Of a stretch of DNA of 64,000 nucleotides, positions 37,126 through 45,585 are shown piece after piece. Each line of letters begins with the position of its first letter. Within the stretch, counting starts at the first letter, position 1. The notes beneath the pieces are model-generated. The model was not told the DNA's origin, searched no databases, and saw nothing but the letters and a program-made list of their open reading frames with translations. A program made the translations under genes and the position numbers. Location of the stretch: NCBI RefSeq assembly GCF_012726295.1, contig NZ_JABAOB010000001.1, positions 1,612,001 to 1,676,000 on the forward strand, in the 5' to 3' direction. This DNA comes from Chitinophaga sp. Ak27. Its GTDB lineage: Bacteria; Bacteroidota; Bacteroidia; Chitinophagales; Chitinophagaceae.

Positions 37126-37470
37126 TTACTGGCCAGACTTTGTTGTGTCAGGCTTGGTTTTGTCCTTGCCTTTCTTCTCGCCCTTTTTGTTACCGCATTT
37201 ACCTTCTCCACATTTGCCTTGACCACATTTGCCGTCTTTTGATTTACCGGCAGATGCACTGTCTTTCTTTGCGCCGCAGTTCAGCTCAATAGCATTGGCT
37301 GCTGTACCGGAAGTACCCGTTAATGCATTTCTAACAGCTGCACCAGAACCCAGGTTAGTGTAACTAACGGGTTTGGCAGATACCTGCAGGGATGCTAAAC
37401 CCATGATAGCGCCGGCTACCAGTGAACCGGAAAACAGTACATTCTTGTTGATCGCTTTGTTGTTTTTCAT
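37126..37470 (-). CDS. Cys-repeat precursor peptide, HvfA/bufferin-like
   Basis: 114 residues. A Sec signal peptide (hydrophobic about 11-29, cleavage after V-S-A at about 32) and a low-complexity C-terminus rich in Lys and Gly. Three tandem five-residue units occur: DGKCG (79-83), QGKCG (84-88) and EGKCG (89-93), with Cys82, Cys87 and Cys92; one more cysteine is Cys65. EGKCG repeats with a signal peptide are the mark of HvfA-type precursors, whose cysteines are oxidised by the DUF692 enzyme before export and which bind copper. No other cysteine or enzyme motif is present. The sigma/anti-sigma genes lie 71 bases upstream. Confidence 0.85.
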   Translation of the reverse strand: MKNNKAINKNVLFSGSLVAGAIMGLASLQVSAKPVSYTNLGSGAAVRNALTGTSGTAANAIELNCGAKKDSASAGKSKDGKCGQGKCGEGKCGNKKGEKKGKDKTKPDTTKSGQ

Positions 37471-37541
37471 GATCTTAGAATTTTTAAAAAACGGAGTGAA
37501 AAAAGTATGTATGTTGTTTAGACGTAGCGCTGAAATCTTCC

Positions 37542-37820
37542 TTACAGGTCCTTATCATTTTTTAAATATGCTGCCACCAATGCCTCCCACTGCTGCTTTA
37601 CCTGCTCGTTAGGAGCAGTAAAAGCTTCCCTGTATTCCTGTAATTGCCGGTGCATAATAGCTGTCTGCTTTACATATCTCCTGCAATACACACATAGCAG
37701 CAAATGGAATTTTAACCCCAATCGTTGCATCCAGGTAAGCGGCTCCTGCTGTAAACGTTTCTCTACCAGCATCGTCACATCTTTACAACAGGGCATCAGG
37801 TGATGTAAATGTTTTCCCAT
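37542..37820 (-). CDS. Zinc-finger anti-sigma-like protein
   Basis: 92 residues from ATG 37820, two bases after the sigma stop codon. It holds a C-C pair near residue 12 and H-L-L-L-C-V-Y-C (H-x3-C-x2-C) near residues 42-49, the zinc-binding pattern of ZAS anti-sigma factors, followed by a C-terminal helix. It lacks a clear membrane helix, so it is probably a soluble sensor that binds its sigma factor and may lose its zinc under metal or oxidative stress. This would link copper or redox stress to the downstream RiPP genes; the link is inference. Confidence 0.75.
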   Translation of the reverse strand: MGKHLHHLMPCCKDVTMLVEKRLQQEPLTWMQRLGLKFHLLLCVYCRRYVKQTAIMHRQLQEYREAFTAPNEQVKQQWEALVAAYLKNDKDL

Positions 37821-37822
37821 TG

Positions 37823-38386
37823 TCAATTACTGAACCAATTTTTTTCAAGACATGCCCTTAATTGTAACCGGGCCCGGTGAATGATCACCCAGTAGTTAGA
37901 CGAGGTAAGCGAAAGATCCTTACAGATATCCGCGGATTTTTTTTCATCGAGATATTTATGTTGTATAACCGCCTTGCCTAAACTGGTTAATTTATCCATG
38001 CAGGTGCGTAATATCCGGAAAAAATCGGCTTGTTCTGCTTTGTCATTGATATCAGTAGTCCATGGTCGGGGAGCCATCTCTTTACGCCAATGTCCTTTCT
38101 CATTAAAAAAAATCAGCTGCTGATCACGGGCTTCCATATCAAGGGTTGTTATTGCAGCTTTACCTGCCATACGAAAGTGATCATTTATTTTGTTCTTAAG
38201 AATAGCCAGCAGCCAGGTCTTCTCTGAACTCTCGCCACGAAATTGGTGCATAGCCTGCAAACCACTAAGAAAAGTGTCTTGTACCAGGTCTTGTGCCAGC
38301 CCGGTATCTGATACCCGGCTACAGGCAAATTTAAACAATTCGTCTGCATATAACTTCACCCACACCGTTGGATTACAGGTTGTCAT
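37823..38386 (-). CDS. ECF sigma-70-family RNA polymerase sigma factor
   Basis: 187 residues from ATG 38386; GTG at 38431 would add 15 residues. Region 2 is clear (LYADELFKFACSRVSDTGLA, then QDLVQDTFLSGLQAMHQFRG and W-L-L-A-I-L-K-N-K-I-N-D-H). Region 4 is at the C-terminus (LGKAVIQHKYLDEKKSADIC, S-S-N-Y-W-V-I-I-H-R-A-R-L-Q-L-R). An insertion of about 40 residues separates the two. It is followed by the zinc-finger anti-sigma gene and the bufferin-type operon on the same strand, so it most likely drives them and itself. Confidence 0.88.
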   Translation of the reverse strand: MTTCNPTVWVKLYADELFKFACSRVSDTGLAQDLVQDTFLSGLQAMHQFRGESSEKTWLLAILKNKINDHFRMAGKAAITTLDMEARDQQLIFFNEKGHWRKEMAPRPWTTDINDKAEQADFFRILRTCMDKLTSLGKAVIQHKYLDEKKSADICKDLSLTSSNYWVIIHRARLQLRACLEKNWFSN

Positions 38387-38575
38387 AACTTTTAGTACTA
38401 TTGACTGCGATCTTTCTGCCTCCTTATACACCTGCTATATCGCTAAAGAAAGCTTACGGTAATATACCTGTTTTGGTTTTCTCCTGCACCCAAAAAAATG
38501 TTAAAGGCGGATAACCGGCGCCAAAGGAATGGTAAAAGGCAATAGGGGGCCTTACTACTATTCGGCGTTTTATAG

Positions 38576-38583
38576 TAATTTTG
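38576..38583 (+). promoter_or_regulatory. Candidate -7 element for the gene at 38620
   Basis: TAATTTTG matches the TAnnTTTG consensus, 36 bases before the ATG; no clear -33 TTG. It lies in the 233-base region divergent from the ECF sigma gene. Confidence 0.4.
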
Positions 38584-38619
38584 ACAAGTACCCAATGAAA
38601 TATGAATTAAACTCGGCCC

Positions 38620-39336
38620 ATGAAAAATGAAATGTCGCCTGTAACGTACACTTACTTTGTTACACTATTAAAAGCGTATCTACGTGGTACTAAAACAAGA
38701 CAGGAGCTGATCGAAGAGCTGCGTGGTGTTACCCCATGGGAGGAAAAAGAGGAAAATATACATACCGAAGTAAGCCGCCTGCTGTTTCAGGCCGCTAATG
38801 AGGTAAATGAAAATTTCTACCAGGATATCGTGAGCGCCATCACCCATGCTACCGATACCGCTCCCACCCGGGAAGGCGTCATCCACCAGCTGGAAGCCGT
38901 CCTCACCGGCTTCATAACACCCACCCACCTGTACCAGTGGGCTACCTGGCATAATGAACCGGATATGGAAGCAGTTTCGTTCTTTAACGACATTGCGGTT
39001 GACTATTTCTGCACCCAGCTGTTGCCGGCCTCTTTTGAGGAGTTAACACTCACAGACTATAAACAGGCCCTGAAAATCTTCCGGTCGCACCATCACGACA
39101 GCCTGAAAGATAAAGTGGCCCTGGTACTGATTTCCCAGAAGGAAAGACAGCGCTTCCTGTTCTATCTCAGCGATTATATCCAGGGACATAGCTCCCCCGA
39201 ACAACTGGATGTATATCTTTTACACAAATTTGGGATGGACCATCACTCCTTTCCTTATATGTCAGCGATCTCTGCCATGATGCATGAACCGGCTAAATTA
39301 CCGGCACTACTGCAAATGGCCGCCATGAGCGAATAA
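38620..39336 (+). CDS. Hypothetical cytoplasmic protein
   Basis: 238 residues, acidic, mostly helical, with no signal peptide, membrane helix or motif I recognise. The N-terminal part has charged helices (LLKAYLRGTKTRQELIEELR), and the sequence is rich in His in its second half (S-H-H-H-D-S; D-H-H-S-F). The stop codon is one base from the end of the convergent LuxE-like gene. It is preceded by its own -7-like element, so it is probably a single-gene transcript. Confidence 0.65.
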   Translation: MKNEMSPVTYTYFVTLLKAYLRGTKTRQELIEELRGVTPWEEKEENIHTEVSRLLFQAANEVNENFYQDIVSAITHATDTAPTREGVIHQLEAVLTGFITPTHLYQWATWHNEPDMEAVSFFNDIAVDYFCTQLLPASFEELTLTDYKQALKIFRSHHHDSLKDKVALVLISQKERQRFLFYLSDYIQGHSSPEQLDVYLLHKFGMDHHSFPYMSAISAMMHEPAKLPALLQMAAMSE

Positions 39337-39337
39337 C

Positions 39338-40321
39338 TCAACTCACCATCAGGCTACACCCTCTCAGCGCCGAGTTATCCAATCGACCCAGCACTTCAAA
39401 CAAACCATTGGCGTGTATCCGTCCAATATCTTCAGTCGCGATAAATGCACAGGAATAGATATTGGCCAGGTCAATAACATTAATGACCCCGGCGCCTTTA
39501 CCGGCGCTTAGCTGAAACGGATCATTCTCGTCTCTCAGCAAAATCTTCATCCAGGGAGGGCTAGCAAACAAACCATTCCCTTTGGAATAGGCCTGGGATA
39601 ACAGCTCTGTCATCCCATATTCGGCATGAATAACGGAAGCGCCCAAACGTTCCTGCAGGAAGGCATGTACTTCCTGGCGGGTCCATTCTTCCCGGCGTCC
39701 CTTCATTCCGCCCGTTTCCATTACAATGGTATGGCGCAGATCCAGGGAATATTGCTCGGCAAAGTCCAGCAGCCCGAAAGTGACCCCAATTAACAATACC
39801 CGCTGTCCCCTGGCCTCCAGCGCCCGTAGCTGATGATACAACTTATCATGTTCATACAGATAAAAGCCGCTCTCCGGATGACCGCTGCGGATTACCATCT
39901 CCTGCACCATCCTCACCAGCGATGAATGTTGCCGCTCCAGGTAGGAAGGCAGCAACCCCAGGATCACATAATCGTCTACCGGGCCATAAAACTGTTCGAA
40001 GGCCGTCATGAAACTACGGGTATAAATGGCGGATTCCTTCACCAGGTGACGGCTGTTGATCGTTTGAGTGGTACCGCTGCTCTCAAATAGCAGCTCCGGC
40101 TCAAAAATGCCGCTGACCACCGTATGGGATTTAAAAAATTGTATCGGCAGATAAGGAATTTCCAGGATGCTCTTCACGGAAGCCGGTGCAATGTGTAAGG
40201 CATCCGTATAGGCCCGGTACAGGTCATTTTCCCGGTACTGGTAACGGAAAAGCTCCAGGGCGGCGGCTTCCAGTCCGTTGTCCTGCAGTGAAAAAATAGT
40301 GTCCGGTGATACCACAGTCAT
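39338..40321 (-). CDS. LuxE/PaaK-like acyl-protein synthetase family protein
   Basis: 327 residues. The sequence has the adenylating-enzyme features of the LuxE family: F-E-S-S-G-T-T-Q around residues 79-86, V-I-H-A-E-Y-G-M-T-E-L near residue 235, and a C-terminal A-T-E-D-I-G-R-I-H-A-N-G-L-F-E-V-L-G-R-L-D-N-S. LuxE activates fatty acids with ATP and carries them on a cysteine for the Lux reductase; no lux genes are present here. In Bacteroidota such proteins more often lie near polyketide or arylpolyene genes, none of which is in the window. Family assignment is good, substrate unknown. Confidence 0.82.
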   Translation of the reverse strand: MTVVSPDTIFSLQDNGLEAAALELFRYQYRENDLYRAYTDALHIAPASVKSILEIPYLPIQFFKSHTVVSGIFEPELLFESSGTTQTINSRHLVKESAIYTRSFMTAFEQFYGPVDDYVILGLLPSYLERQHSSLVRMVQEMVIRSGHPESGFYLYEHDKLYHQLRALEARGQRVLLIGVTFGLLDFAEQYSLDLRHTIVMETGGMKGRREEWTRQEVHAFLQERLGASVIHAEYGMTELLSQAYSKGNGLFASPPWMKILLRDENDPFQLSAGKGAGVINVIDLANIYSCAFIATEDIGRIHANGLFEVLGRLDNSALRGCSLMVS

Positions 40322-40470
40322 GTATAGCTGGCTTTAAAATCTGACAAAGTTAGGGAGAAGAATAAATCTAACGCCAGTAAGTAACAATTGGCATGAAAAA
40401 ACGTTTTTAGGAAGAAGGGTAGAGATAGCTGAATATTTGTATATTTCCTAAATTAATGTAGGTTTGTTTT

Positions 40471-40911
40471 ATGAAGAAAATTCTGTTTTTGTTCCTGGTG
40501 GCCGGATTACTTTACGCCTGTAAAAAAGATAAGATAGGTAGCAAACCTATTCTCACCTTCAAAGGATATACAGTAGACAGCGTTACCAGCAACCTGGATA
40601 AGATGACTGTTATTATGAATGTTCGCGATGGAGATGGAGATATTGAAGACACGCTGTGGATTGCTACCCGGTATAGAAATTCTGGTACGTCCGACACCCT
40701 GTATTCCGTTAAACAAATGGGCAGCATTGGCGCCAACAAAGGCAATAGCGTAAACGCCGACGTATATATCAACCTCCTGCCTACAGAGTTTAAAATATCA
40801 CACCCCTTTGTTGCAGACGACAGTATTCACTTTGTAGTATTCATAAAGGATAATGCCGGTAACTTCAGCGATACCGTTGGAACCAGGGGCATTCCTTACA
40901 ATGCACAATAA
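40471..40911 (+). CDS. Small lipoprotein, hypothetical
   Basis: 146 residues with a lipoprotein signal (L-L-Y-A-C-K-K-D, Cys17). The mature part is a beta-rich domain with D-G-D-G-D-I-E-D near residue 55 and V-F-I-K-D-N-A-G-N-F-S-D near residue 130, similar to immunoglobulin-like folds. Cys-Lys-Lys-Asp after the lipobox suits surface export in this phylum. It is probably a single-gene transcript ended by the hairpin at 40942-40974. Function unknown. Confidence 0.75.
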   Translation: MKKILFLFLVAGLLYACKKDKIGSKPILTFKGYTVDSVTSNLDKMTVIMNVRDGDGDIEDTLWIATRYRNSGTSDTLYSVKQMGSIGANKGNSVNADVYINLLPTEFKISHPFVADDSIHFVVFIKDNAGNFSDTVGTRGIPYNAQ

Positions 40912-40941
40912 CTAAAATATCTTACATTTACGATATTGCAG

Positions 40942-40974
40942 GGATTCCTTTAATAAAGGAATCCTTTTATTTTT
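40942..40974 (+). terminator. Rho-independent terminator
   Basis: A 10-bp stem (40942-40951 with 40955-40964), three-base loop and T-rich tail (TTTTATTTTT) end the small lipoprotein gene and separate it from the carboxylase gene at 40999. Confidence 0.8.
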
Positions 40975-40998
40975 AGTTTTACTACTCATTTCTAGCAT

Positions 40999-42537
40999 AT
41001 GGACAAATTAGAGGAATTACAGTCGAAGATAGCCGAAGCCATGTTGGGTGGCGGCGAAGTACGTATCGCTTCCCAGCATAAAAAAGGTAAACTCACCGCC
41101 CGCGAAAGGATACAACTGCTAATGGATGAAGGCTCCTTCGAAGAGCTGGATATGCTGGTAACAAACCGCAACCGGGGCCTGACCGCAGACCAGGAACAAT
41201 TCCTCGGCGATGGCGTGGTAACCGGTTATGGTACTATTAATGGCCGCCTCACCTACGTATTTTCCCAGGACTTTACCGTTTACGGCGGCAGCCTCTCCGA
41301 ACCCCATGCCCGTAAGATCTGTAAGATTATGGACCTGGCCATGCAAAATGGCGCCCCCATCATCGGGCTCAACGACAGCGGAGGCGCCCGCATCCAGGAA
41401 GGCGTGGTAAGCCTGGGTGGCTATGCCGATATCTTTTACCGCAATACCAGGGCTTCCGGCGTTATCCCCCAGATATCCGCCATCATGGGCCCCTGCGCCG
41501 GCGGAGCCGTATATTCCCCTGCTATCACCGACTTTATCCTCATGGTGGAACAAACCTCCTATATGTTTGTGACCGGACCTAACGTGGTAAAGACCGTTAC
41601 CCATGAAGAAGTGACTTCGGAAGAACTGGGTGGCGCCCAAACCCATGCCGCCAAAAGCGGCGTAACGCACTTCGCCTGCGCCAACGAGGTGGAATGCATC
41701 CAATATGTAAAGCAACTGCTGAGCTATATCCCGCAAAACTGCGAAGAAACCGCCCCCGTATACCCTTACGAACCAGGCAATGAACGCAGGGAAGCCCTCA
41801 ACACCCTGATCCCGCTGCATCCCAATCAGCCCTACGACATGAAAGAGGCGATTGAACAGATCGTGGATGAAGGCAGCTTCTTCGAAGTACATAAAGACTT
41901 TGCAGAAAACATGATCGTAGGCTTTGCCCGCATCGCCGGCAGAAGCATCGGTATCGTGGCCAACCAGCCAGCACACCTGGCCGGCGTACTCGATATACAC
42001 GCCTCCGTGAAAGGCGCCCGCTTTACCCGCTTCTGCGATGCCTTCAACGTACCCCTGCTGGTGCTGGTAGATGTACCCGGCTTCCTCCCCGGCACCGACC
42101 AGGAGTGGAATGGTATCATTACCAACGGCGCCAAATTGCTGTATGCCCTCAGCGAAGCTACGGTACCCAAATTAACCGTCACCACCCGCAAAGCCTATGG
42201 CGGCGCCTACTGCGTGATGAACTCCAAACATATCGGGGCCGACCTCAACTTCGCCTTCCCCCAGGCCGAAATTGCCGTGATGGGCGCTAAAGGCGCGGTG
42301 GAAATCATCTTCAAAAAAGAAATTGATGCCGCCCCCAATCCGGAAACACGCATGAATGAACTCGTGGCCGATTATACCGAACGATTCGCGAACCCTTACC
42401 TGGCAGCAGAAAAGGGATATATCGATGAAGTCATCTCCCCGGATCAAACCAGGATCAAACTGATCAAAGCATTCAAAATGCTGGAAAATAAAGTAGTAAA
42501 TATGCCGAGAAAAAAACACGGCAACATACCTTTGTAG
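40999..42537 (+). CDS. Acyl-CoA carboxylase carboxyltransferase subunit (propionyl-CoA carboxylase beta-like)
   Basis: 512 residues, the usual length of PccB and MmdA. Motifs of the crotonase-like carboxyltransferase are present: [20 protein letters not shown] near the start, [14 protein letters not shown] near residue 125, [12 protein letters not shown] near residue 165 and [13 protein letters not shown] near residue 355. It transfers carboxyl from biotin to propionyl-CoA or a related acyl-CoA, or decarboxylates methylmalonyl-CoA. The biotin-carrying subunit is not adjacent. A perfect hairpin follows at 42547-42585. Confidence 0.93.
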   Translation: MDKLEELQSKIAEAMLGGGEVRIASQHKKGKLTARERIQLLMDEGSFEELDMLVTNRNRGLTADQEQFLGDGVVTGYGTINGRLTYVFSQDFTVYGGSLSEPHARKICKIMDLAMQNGAPIIGLNDSGGARIQEGVVSLGGYADIFYRNTRASGVIPQISAIMGPCAGGAVYSPAITDFILMVEQTSYMFVTGPNVVKTVTHEEVTSEELGGAQTHAAKSGVTHFACANEVECIQYVKQLLSYIPQNCEETAPVYPYEPGNERREALNTLIPLHPNQPYDMKEAIEQIVDEGSFFEVHKDFAENMIVGFARIAGRSIGIVANQPAHLAGVLDIHASVKGARFTRFCDAFNVPLLVLVDVPGFLPGTDQEWNGIITNGAKLLYALSEATVPKLTVTTRKAYGGAYCVMNSKHIGADLNFAFPQAEIAVMGAKGAVEIIFKKEIDAAPNPETRMNELVADYTERFANPYLAAEKGYIDEVISPDQTRIKLIKAFKMLENKVVNMPRKKHGNIPL

Positions 42538-42546
42538 TGGCTGGGA

Positions 42547-42585
42547 ATCAGCGGTTGACAGTGCGCTCCACTGTCAACCGCTGAT
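42547..42585. terminator. Perfect 17-bp hairpin after the carboxylase gene
   Basis: Stem 42547-42563 with 42569-42585, no mismatch, five-base loop, 9 bases after the stop codon at 42537 and 22 bases before the UbiA-like start. No T run follows on either strand, so it may act as mRNA-stabilising structure rather than a classical terminator. Confidence 0.6.
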
Positions 42586-42607
42586 AGTTAAAAGCACACC
42601 CGTTACT

Positions 42608-43444
42608 ATGTTTCGACAAATTTTCAACTTTATCCTCTTCACATCGATCTATATTTCGCTGTGTGCACTGCTGATGATCTGGCAAACCAATCAACTGCTG
42701 GACCTTCAATACCCGGAAAACACCTTCTATCTCTTTGTTTTCTTTTCCACCATCTGCAGCTATAACTTCCACTGGTACCTTACGCCCGGTACCTACTCCT
42801 CATCAGAAAGAATTCGCTGGGGCAACCGCCACCGTATCCTCATGCTCCTGCTCTGTGGTATAGGCGCCATCGGCTCGCTCTGGTTCTTCTGGCAACTCAG
42901 GGAACATTGGCTGGTGCTCTCCGGCAGCGCCATCCTTACTTTCCTCTACTCAGCACCCAAAGTGCCCCATGCTGCTTTCCGCTGGCTAAGCAAAATAGCC
43001 ATCGGTAAAACCCTGTTCCTGACGTTTGTATGGACCTACGTTACTACCATATTACCTGCCTTGGTAGCCGGCAAGTTCCAGGTAGAAGCCCTGGTATTCC
43101 TCTCCCTCCACCGCTTCTTCCTGATTTATGCGATTTGCATTTTGTTCGATTACCGCGACCTCGAATCCGATAAAAAAGAAGGCATCCGCAGCCTCATCAC
43201 CTATCTCGACGAAAAAAATCTCAACAGGCTATACTATTTCTCCCTGCTCATGGCAGCAGTATCAGCAGGACTCATGGGCCCTTTTTCTACCCTGCCCGCC
43301 ATCATGACACTGATGGCGCCGGTGATAGCTACCGCCCTCATCACCCGTAAAGCCCAGCATACCGACTCCGATTACCTCTTCTATTTCGTACTCGACGGAT
43401 TTATGGCACTATCTGCATTGTTATACCTGATGGGTAATCTCTAA
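42608..43444 (+). CDS. UbiA-family-like prenyltransferase membrane protein
   Basis: 278 residues with about eight hydrophobic helices. The aspartate pattern L-F-D-Y-R-D-L-E-S-D-K-K-E-G-I-R-S near residues 180-197 resembles the second D-x-x-x-D motif of UbiA enzymes that place prenyl chains on aromatic or lipid acceptors. The first motif (usually N-D-x-x-D) is not obvious: there is S-Y-N-F-H-W near residue 55. It may be a diverged member without known substrate. It is preceded by a hairpin and followed by its own downstream promoter, so it may be a single transcript. Confidence 0.62.
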   Translation: MFRQIFNFILFTSIYISLCALLMIWQTNQLLDLQYPENTFYLFVFFSTICSYNFHWYLTPGTYSSSERIRWGNRHRILMLLLCGIGAIGSLWFFWQLREHWLVLSGSAILTFLYSAPKVPHAAFRWLSKIAIGKTLFLTFVWTYVTTILPALVAGKFQVEALVFLSLHRFFLIYAICILFDYRDLESDKKEGIRSLITYLDEKNLNRLYYFSLLMAAVSAGLMGPFSTLPAIMTLMAPVIATALITRKAQHTDSDYLFYFVLDGFMALSALLYLMGNL

Positions 43445-43458
43445 AAAGCTATTTTCCT

Positions 43459-43466
43459 TACATTTG
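43459..43466 (+). promoter_or_regulatory. Candidate -7 element of the M42 peptidase gene
   Basis: TACATTTG fits TAnnTTTG and lies 23 bases before the ATG at 43489; no clear -33 TTG. Confidence 0.4.
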
Positions 43467-43488
43467 TCCGGTCTCAATCTGGAACATT

Positions 43489-44589
43489 ATGTCTAAAAAA
43501 CAGAAATCAATATTTACTAAGGAATCACTGGCATTCCTCGCCAATTACCTGAATAACCCTTCTCCGACCGGCTTTGAAAAAGAAGGACAAAAACTCTGGT
43601 TGAAATATCTTACACCTTATATCGACGAACACTTCGTAGATGCCTATGGCTCCGCGGTCGGTATTATCAATCCCAAAGCACCTTTTAAAGTAGTTATTGA
43701 AGCACATGCCGATGAAATTTCCTGGTTTGTAAACTATATCTCACCGGAAGGACTGATCTACGTCATCCGCAATGGTGGCTCCGATCAACAGATTGCTCCT
43801 TCCAAAAGAGTAAATATCCATACAGAAAAAGGCGTGGTGAAAGCCGTATTCGGCTGGCCCGCCATACATACCCGTATCCGCAGCGGCGACGGTAAAGAAC
43901 CACAACCTAAAGTAGAAAATATCTTCCTCGACTGCGGCGCACGTTCCCGTAAAGAAGTAGAAGACCTGGGTATCCATGTAGGCTGTGTATGTACTTTTGA
44001 AGACGGATTTGAAGAACTGAACTACGACTACTATATCTGCCGCGCCATAGATAACCGTATCGGCGGTTTCATGATCGCAGAAGTAGCCCGCCTGCTGAAA
44101 GAAAAGAAACAGGAATTGCCTTTCGGTCTTTATATCGTCAATGCCGTACAGGAAGAAGTTGGTTTAAGAGGTGCAGAAATGATAGCCAAACGCATTAAAC
44201 CCAATGTGGCCATCATTACCGACGTAACCCACGATACCACCACGCCGATGATCAATAAAAACATCGAAGGAGAAATCAAATGTGGCAATGGTCCCAGCAT
44301 CACTTACGGTCCGGCGGTACACAACATCCTCCGCGACCTGATCATTAAAACAGCTAAAAAGAACGATATCCCGCATCAGCTGCACGCCGTAAGCCGCAGC
44401 ACTGGCACCGATACCGACGCTTTTGCATACAGTAACGATGGCACACCTTCGGCCCTCATCAGCCTTCCACTCCGGTATATGCACACTACCGTGGAAATGG
44501 TGAAGAAAGATGATATTGAAAATACCATTCACCTTATTTATCATACCCTGCTGAATATTACGCCTAAGACGAATTTTCAGTATCTGTAA
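43489..44589 (+). CDS. M42-family metalloaminopeptidase
   Basis: 366 residues. The co-catalytic metal site of the M42 family is complete: His73 and Asp75 (E-A-H-A-D-E-I), Asp188 (R-A-I-D-N-R), Glu222 and Glu223 (V-Q-E-E-V-G-L-R-G), Asp245 (I-I-T-D-V-T-H) and His332 (L-R-Y-M-H-T-T-V-E). N-terminal S-P-T-G-F-E is also typical. These enzymes are cytoplasmic and remove N-terminal residues from peptides, usually as large oligomers. The stop codon is one base from a palindromic repeat. Confidence 0.93.
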   Translation: MSKKQKSIFTKESLAFLANYLNNPSPTGFEKEGQKLWLKYLTPYIDEHFVDAYGSAVGIINPKAPFKVVIEAHADEISWFVNYISPEGLIYVIRNGGSDQQIAPSKRVNIHTEKGVVKAVFGWPAIHTRIRSGDGKEPQPKVENIFLDCGARSRKEVEDLGIHVGCVCTFEDGFEELNYDYYICRAIDNRIGGFMIAEVARLLKEKKQELPFGLYIVNAVQEEVGLRGAEMIAKRIKPNVAIITDVTHDTTTPMINKNIEGEIKCGNGPSITYGPAVHNILRDLIIKTAKKNDIPHQLHAVSRSTGTDTDAFAYSNDGTPSALISLPLRYMHTTVEMVKKDDIENTIHLIYHTLLNITPKTNFQYL

Positions 44590-44590
44590 A

Positions 44591-44710
44591 AGCAGAAAGC
44601 GTAAAGTATAAAGCAAAAAGCTATTGTGGAGAAGAACTTAGCGAGTATTTAAAATTCGCTTTAATCGTTCTCCACAATAGCTTTTTGCTTTATATTTTAT
44701 GCTTTCTGCT
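44591..44710. repeat. Palindromic repeat, copy 1, between convergent genes
   Basis: A 43-base inverted repeat with two mismatches (44591-44633 with 44668-44710) and a 34-base loop. It fills the gap between the M42 peptidase stop and the TAG stop (44711-44709) of the minus-strand lipoprotein gene, which is part of the repeat end. Its loop is, in reverse complement, 33 of 34 identical to that of copy 2 at 54195-54300. Confidence 0.85.
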
Positions 44711-45479
44711 AATTTTTAAAGAAATCCTGTGCCCTGGTGGTCTGCTCTACCCAGGCGCCTGAATTAGGCTGCATCACATACTCGCTCAATCCCACATGCT
44801 TGGCGCCAGGCGCCCAATCGTAAGTATATCCCATCCGCGTCCAGGGATAGTGATAATCCGTAGCTGAGGTAAGCGGACGATAATAAGCAAAAATAATGTA
44901 GTTGTTAAACCAGGTGGTATAATCAGCCGATACACCGCTCACCAGCACAGAGCCGGTAGTTTTGGTGTCGATCGCAGGGTTGCCGGCCGGCCGGTACAGG
45001 CGATCAGCCTTCACCCACATGGTGGATATATGCGTATTGGTTTTGGCATTCACTGGTGGAAGTCCTAACAGCTGGCAAATACGTTGAATGGTGTCAGAAC
45101 TGGCCGTAAAGGAAGGACCAATCTTGTTTTTCATCTGTTTGGGAATAAACAGCCAGGCATCCCCCCATACTGTGGTAATGGAGTCGCCGGCGGGATAACT
45201 GGAAGGATAACGCATAAAGGTGCCCATCAGCACATACGACTGTCCATTAATGGTTTTCCATTGCAAATCCGGGTTGGTGGGCGTAATGGGCCACAGCTGA
45301 TCGGTAATTTCGCTGCTATCCGCCACCATGGCATCCTGCACAGCCTCGGCATACAACTGCGCTAAGCTGGGAGTAGGTGGTGGTATGGGATCATCGTTTT
45401 TTTTACAACCTGTAAAAACGAGAGTGGCCATTAAAAAGAGTGCCAGCAGCGCCTGGCCATTGAGGTGATAGTGTTTCAT
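44709..45479 (-). CDS. Hypothetical lipoprotein
   Basis: 256 residues; lipoprotein signal with Cys25 (L-V-F-T-G-C-K-K-N-D-D). The mature protein is beta-rich with many Thr and Pro and motifs such as W-G-D-A-W-L-F-I-P and T-H-I-S-T-M-W-V-K-A-D-R-L-Y-R-P. No family recognised. Its last codons and TAG stop lie in the end of palindromic repeat copy 1, so the repeat acts as its 3' end. Probably a surface protein. Confidence 0.7.
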   Translation of the reverse strand: MKHYHLNGQALLALFLMATLVFTGCKKNDDPIPPPTPSLAQLYAEAVQDAMVADSSEITDQLWPITPTNPDLQWKTINGQSYVLMGTFMRYPSSYPAGDSITTVWGDAWLFIPKQMKNKIGPSFTASSDTIQRICQLLGLPPVNAKTNTHISTMWVKADRLYRPAGNPAIDTKTTGSVLVSGVSADYTTWFNNYIIFAYYRPLTSATDYHYPWTRMGYTYDWAPGAKHVGLSEYVMQPNSGAWVEQTTRAQDFFKN

Positions 45480-45560
45480 AGAAGTGGTTTTCTGGATAAC
45501 GGTGATGAAAATATTGATTATTTCGAGCGCTGCAAGTATATGTATTTCAAGGGAATAAAC

Positions 45561-45580
45561 AAAAAAAAGCCAAAGGCTTC
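45561..45580 (-). terminator. Terminator of the aroQ transcript
   Basis: A short AAGCC/GGCTT stem with a three-base loop, followed on the minus strand by eight T residues, starts six bases after the aroQ stop codon. Confidence 0.6.
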
Positions 45581-45585
45581 AAGAA

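Noticed and set aside
37192..37236. Short tandem repeat considered as a CRISPR-like or simple-sequence repeat
   Set aside because: The 15-base units encode the GKCG repeats in frame inside a secreted peptide, so they are coding repeats.
41119..42000. A 293-residue open frame on the minus strand
   Set aside because: It lies opposite the carboxyltransferase gene, whose motifs are unambiguous; the antisense protein has no recognisable features.
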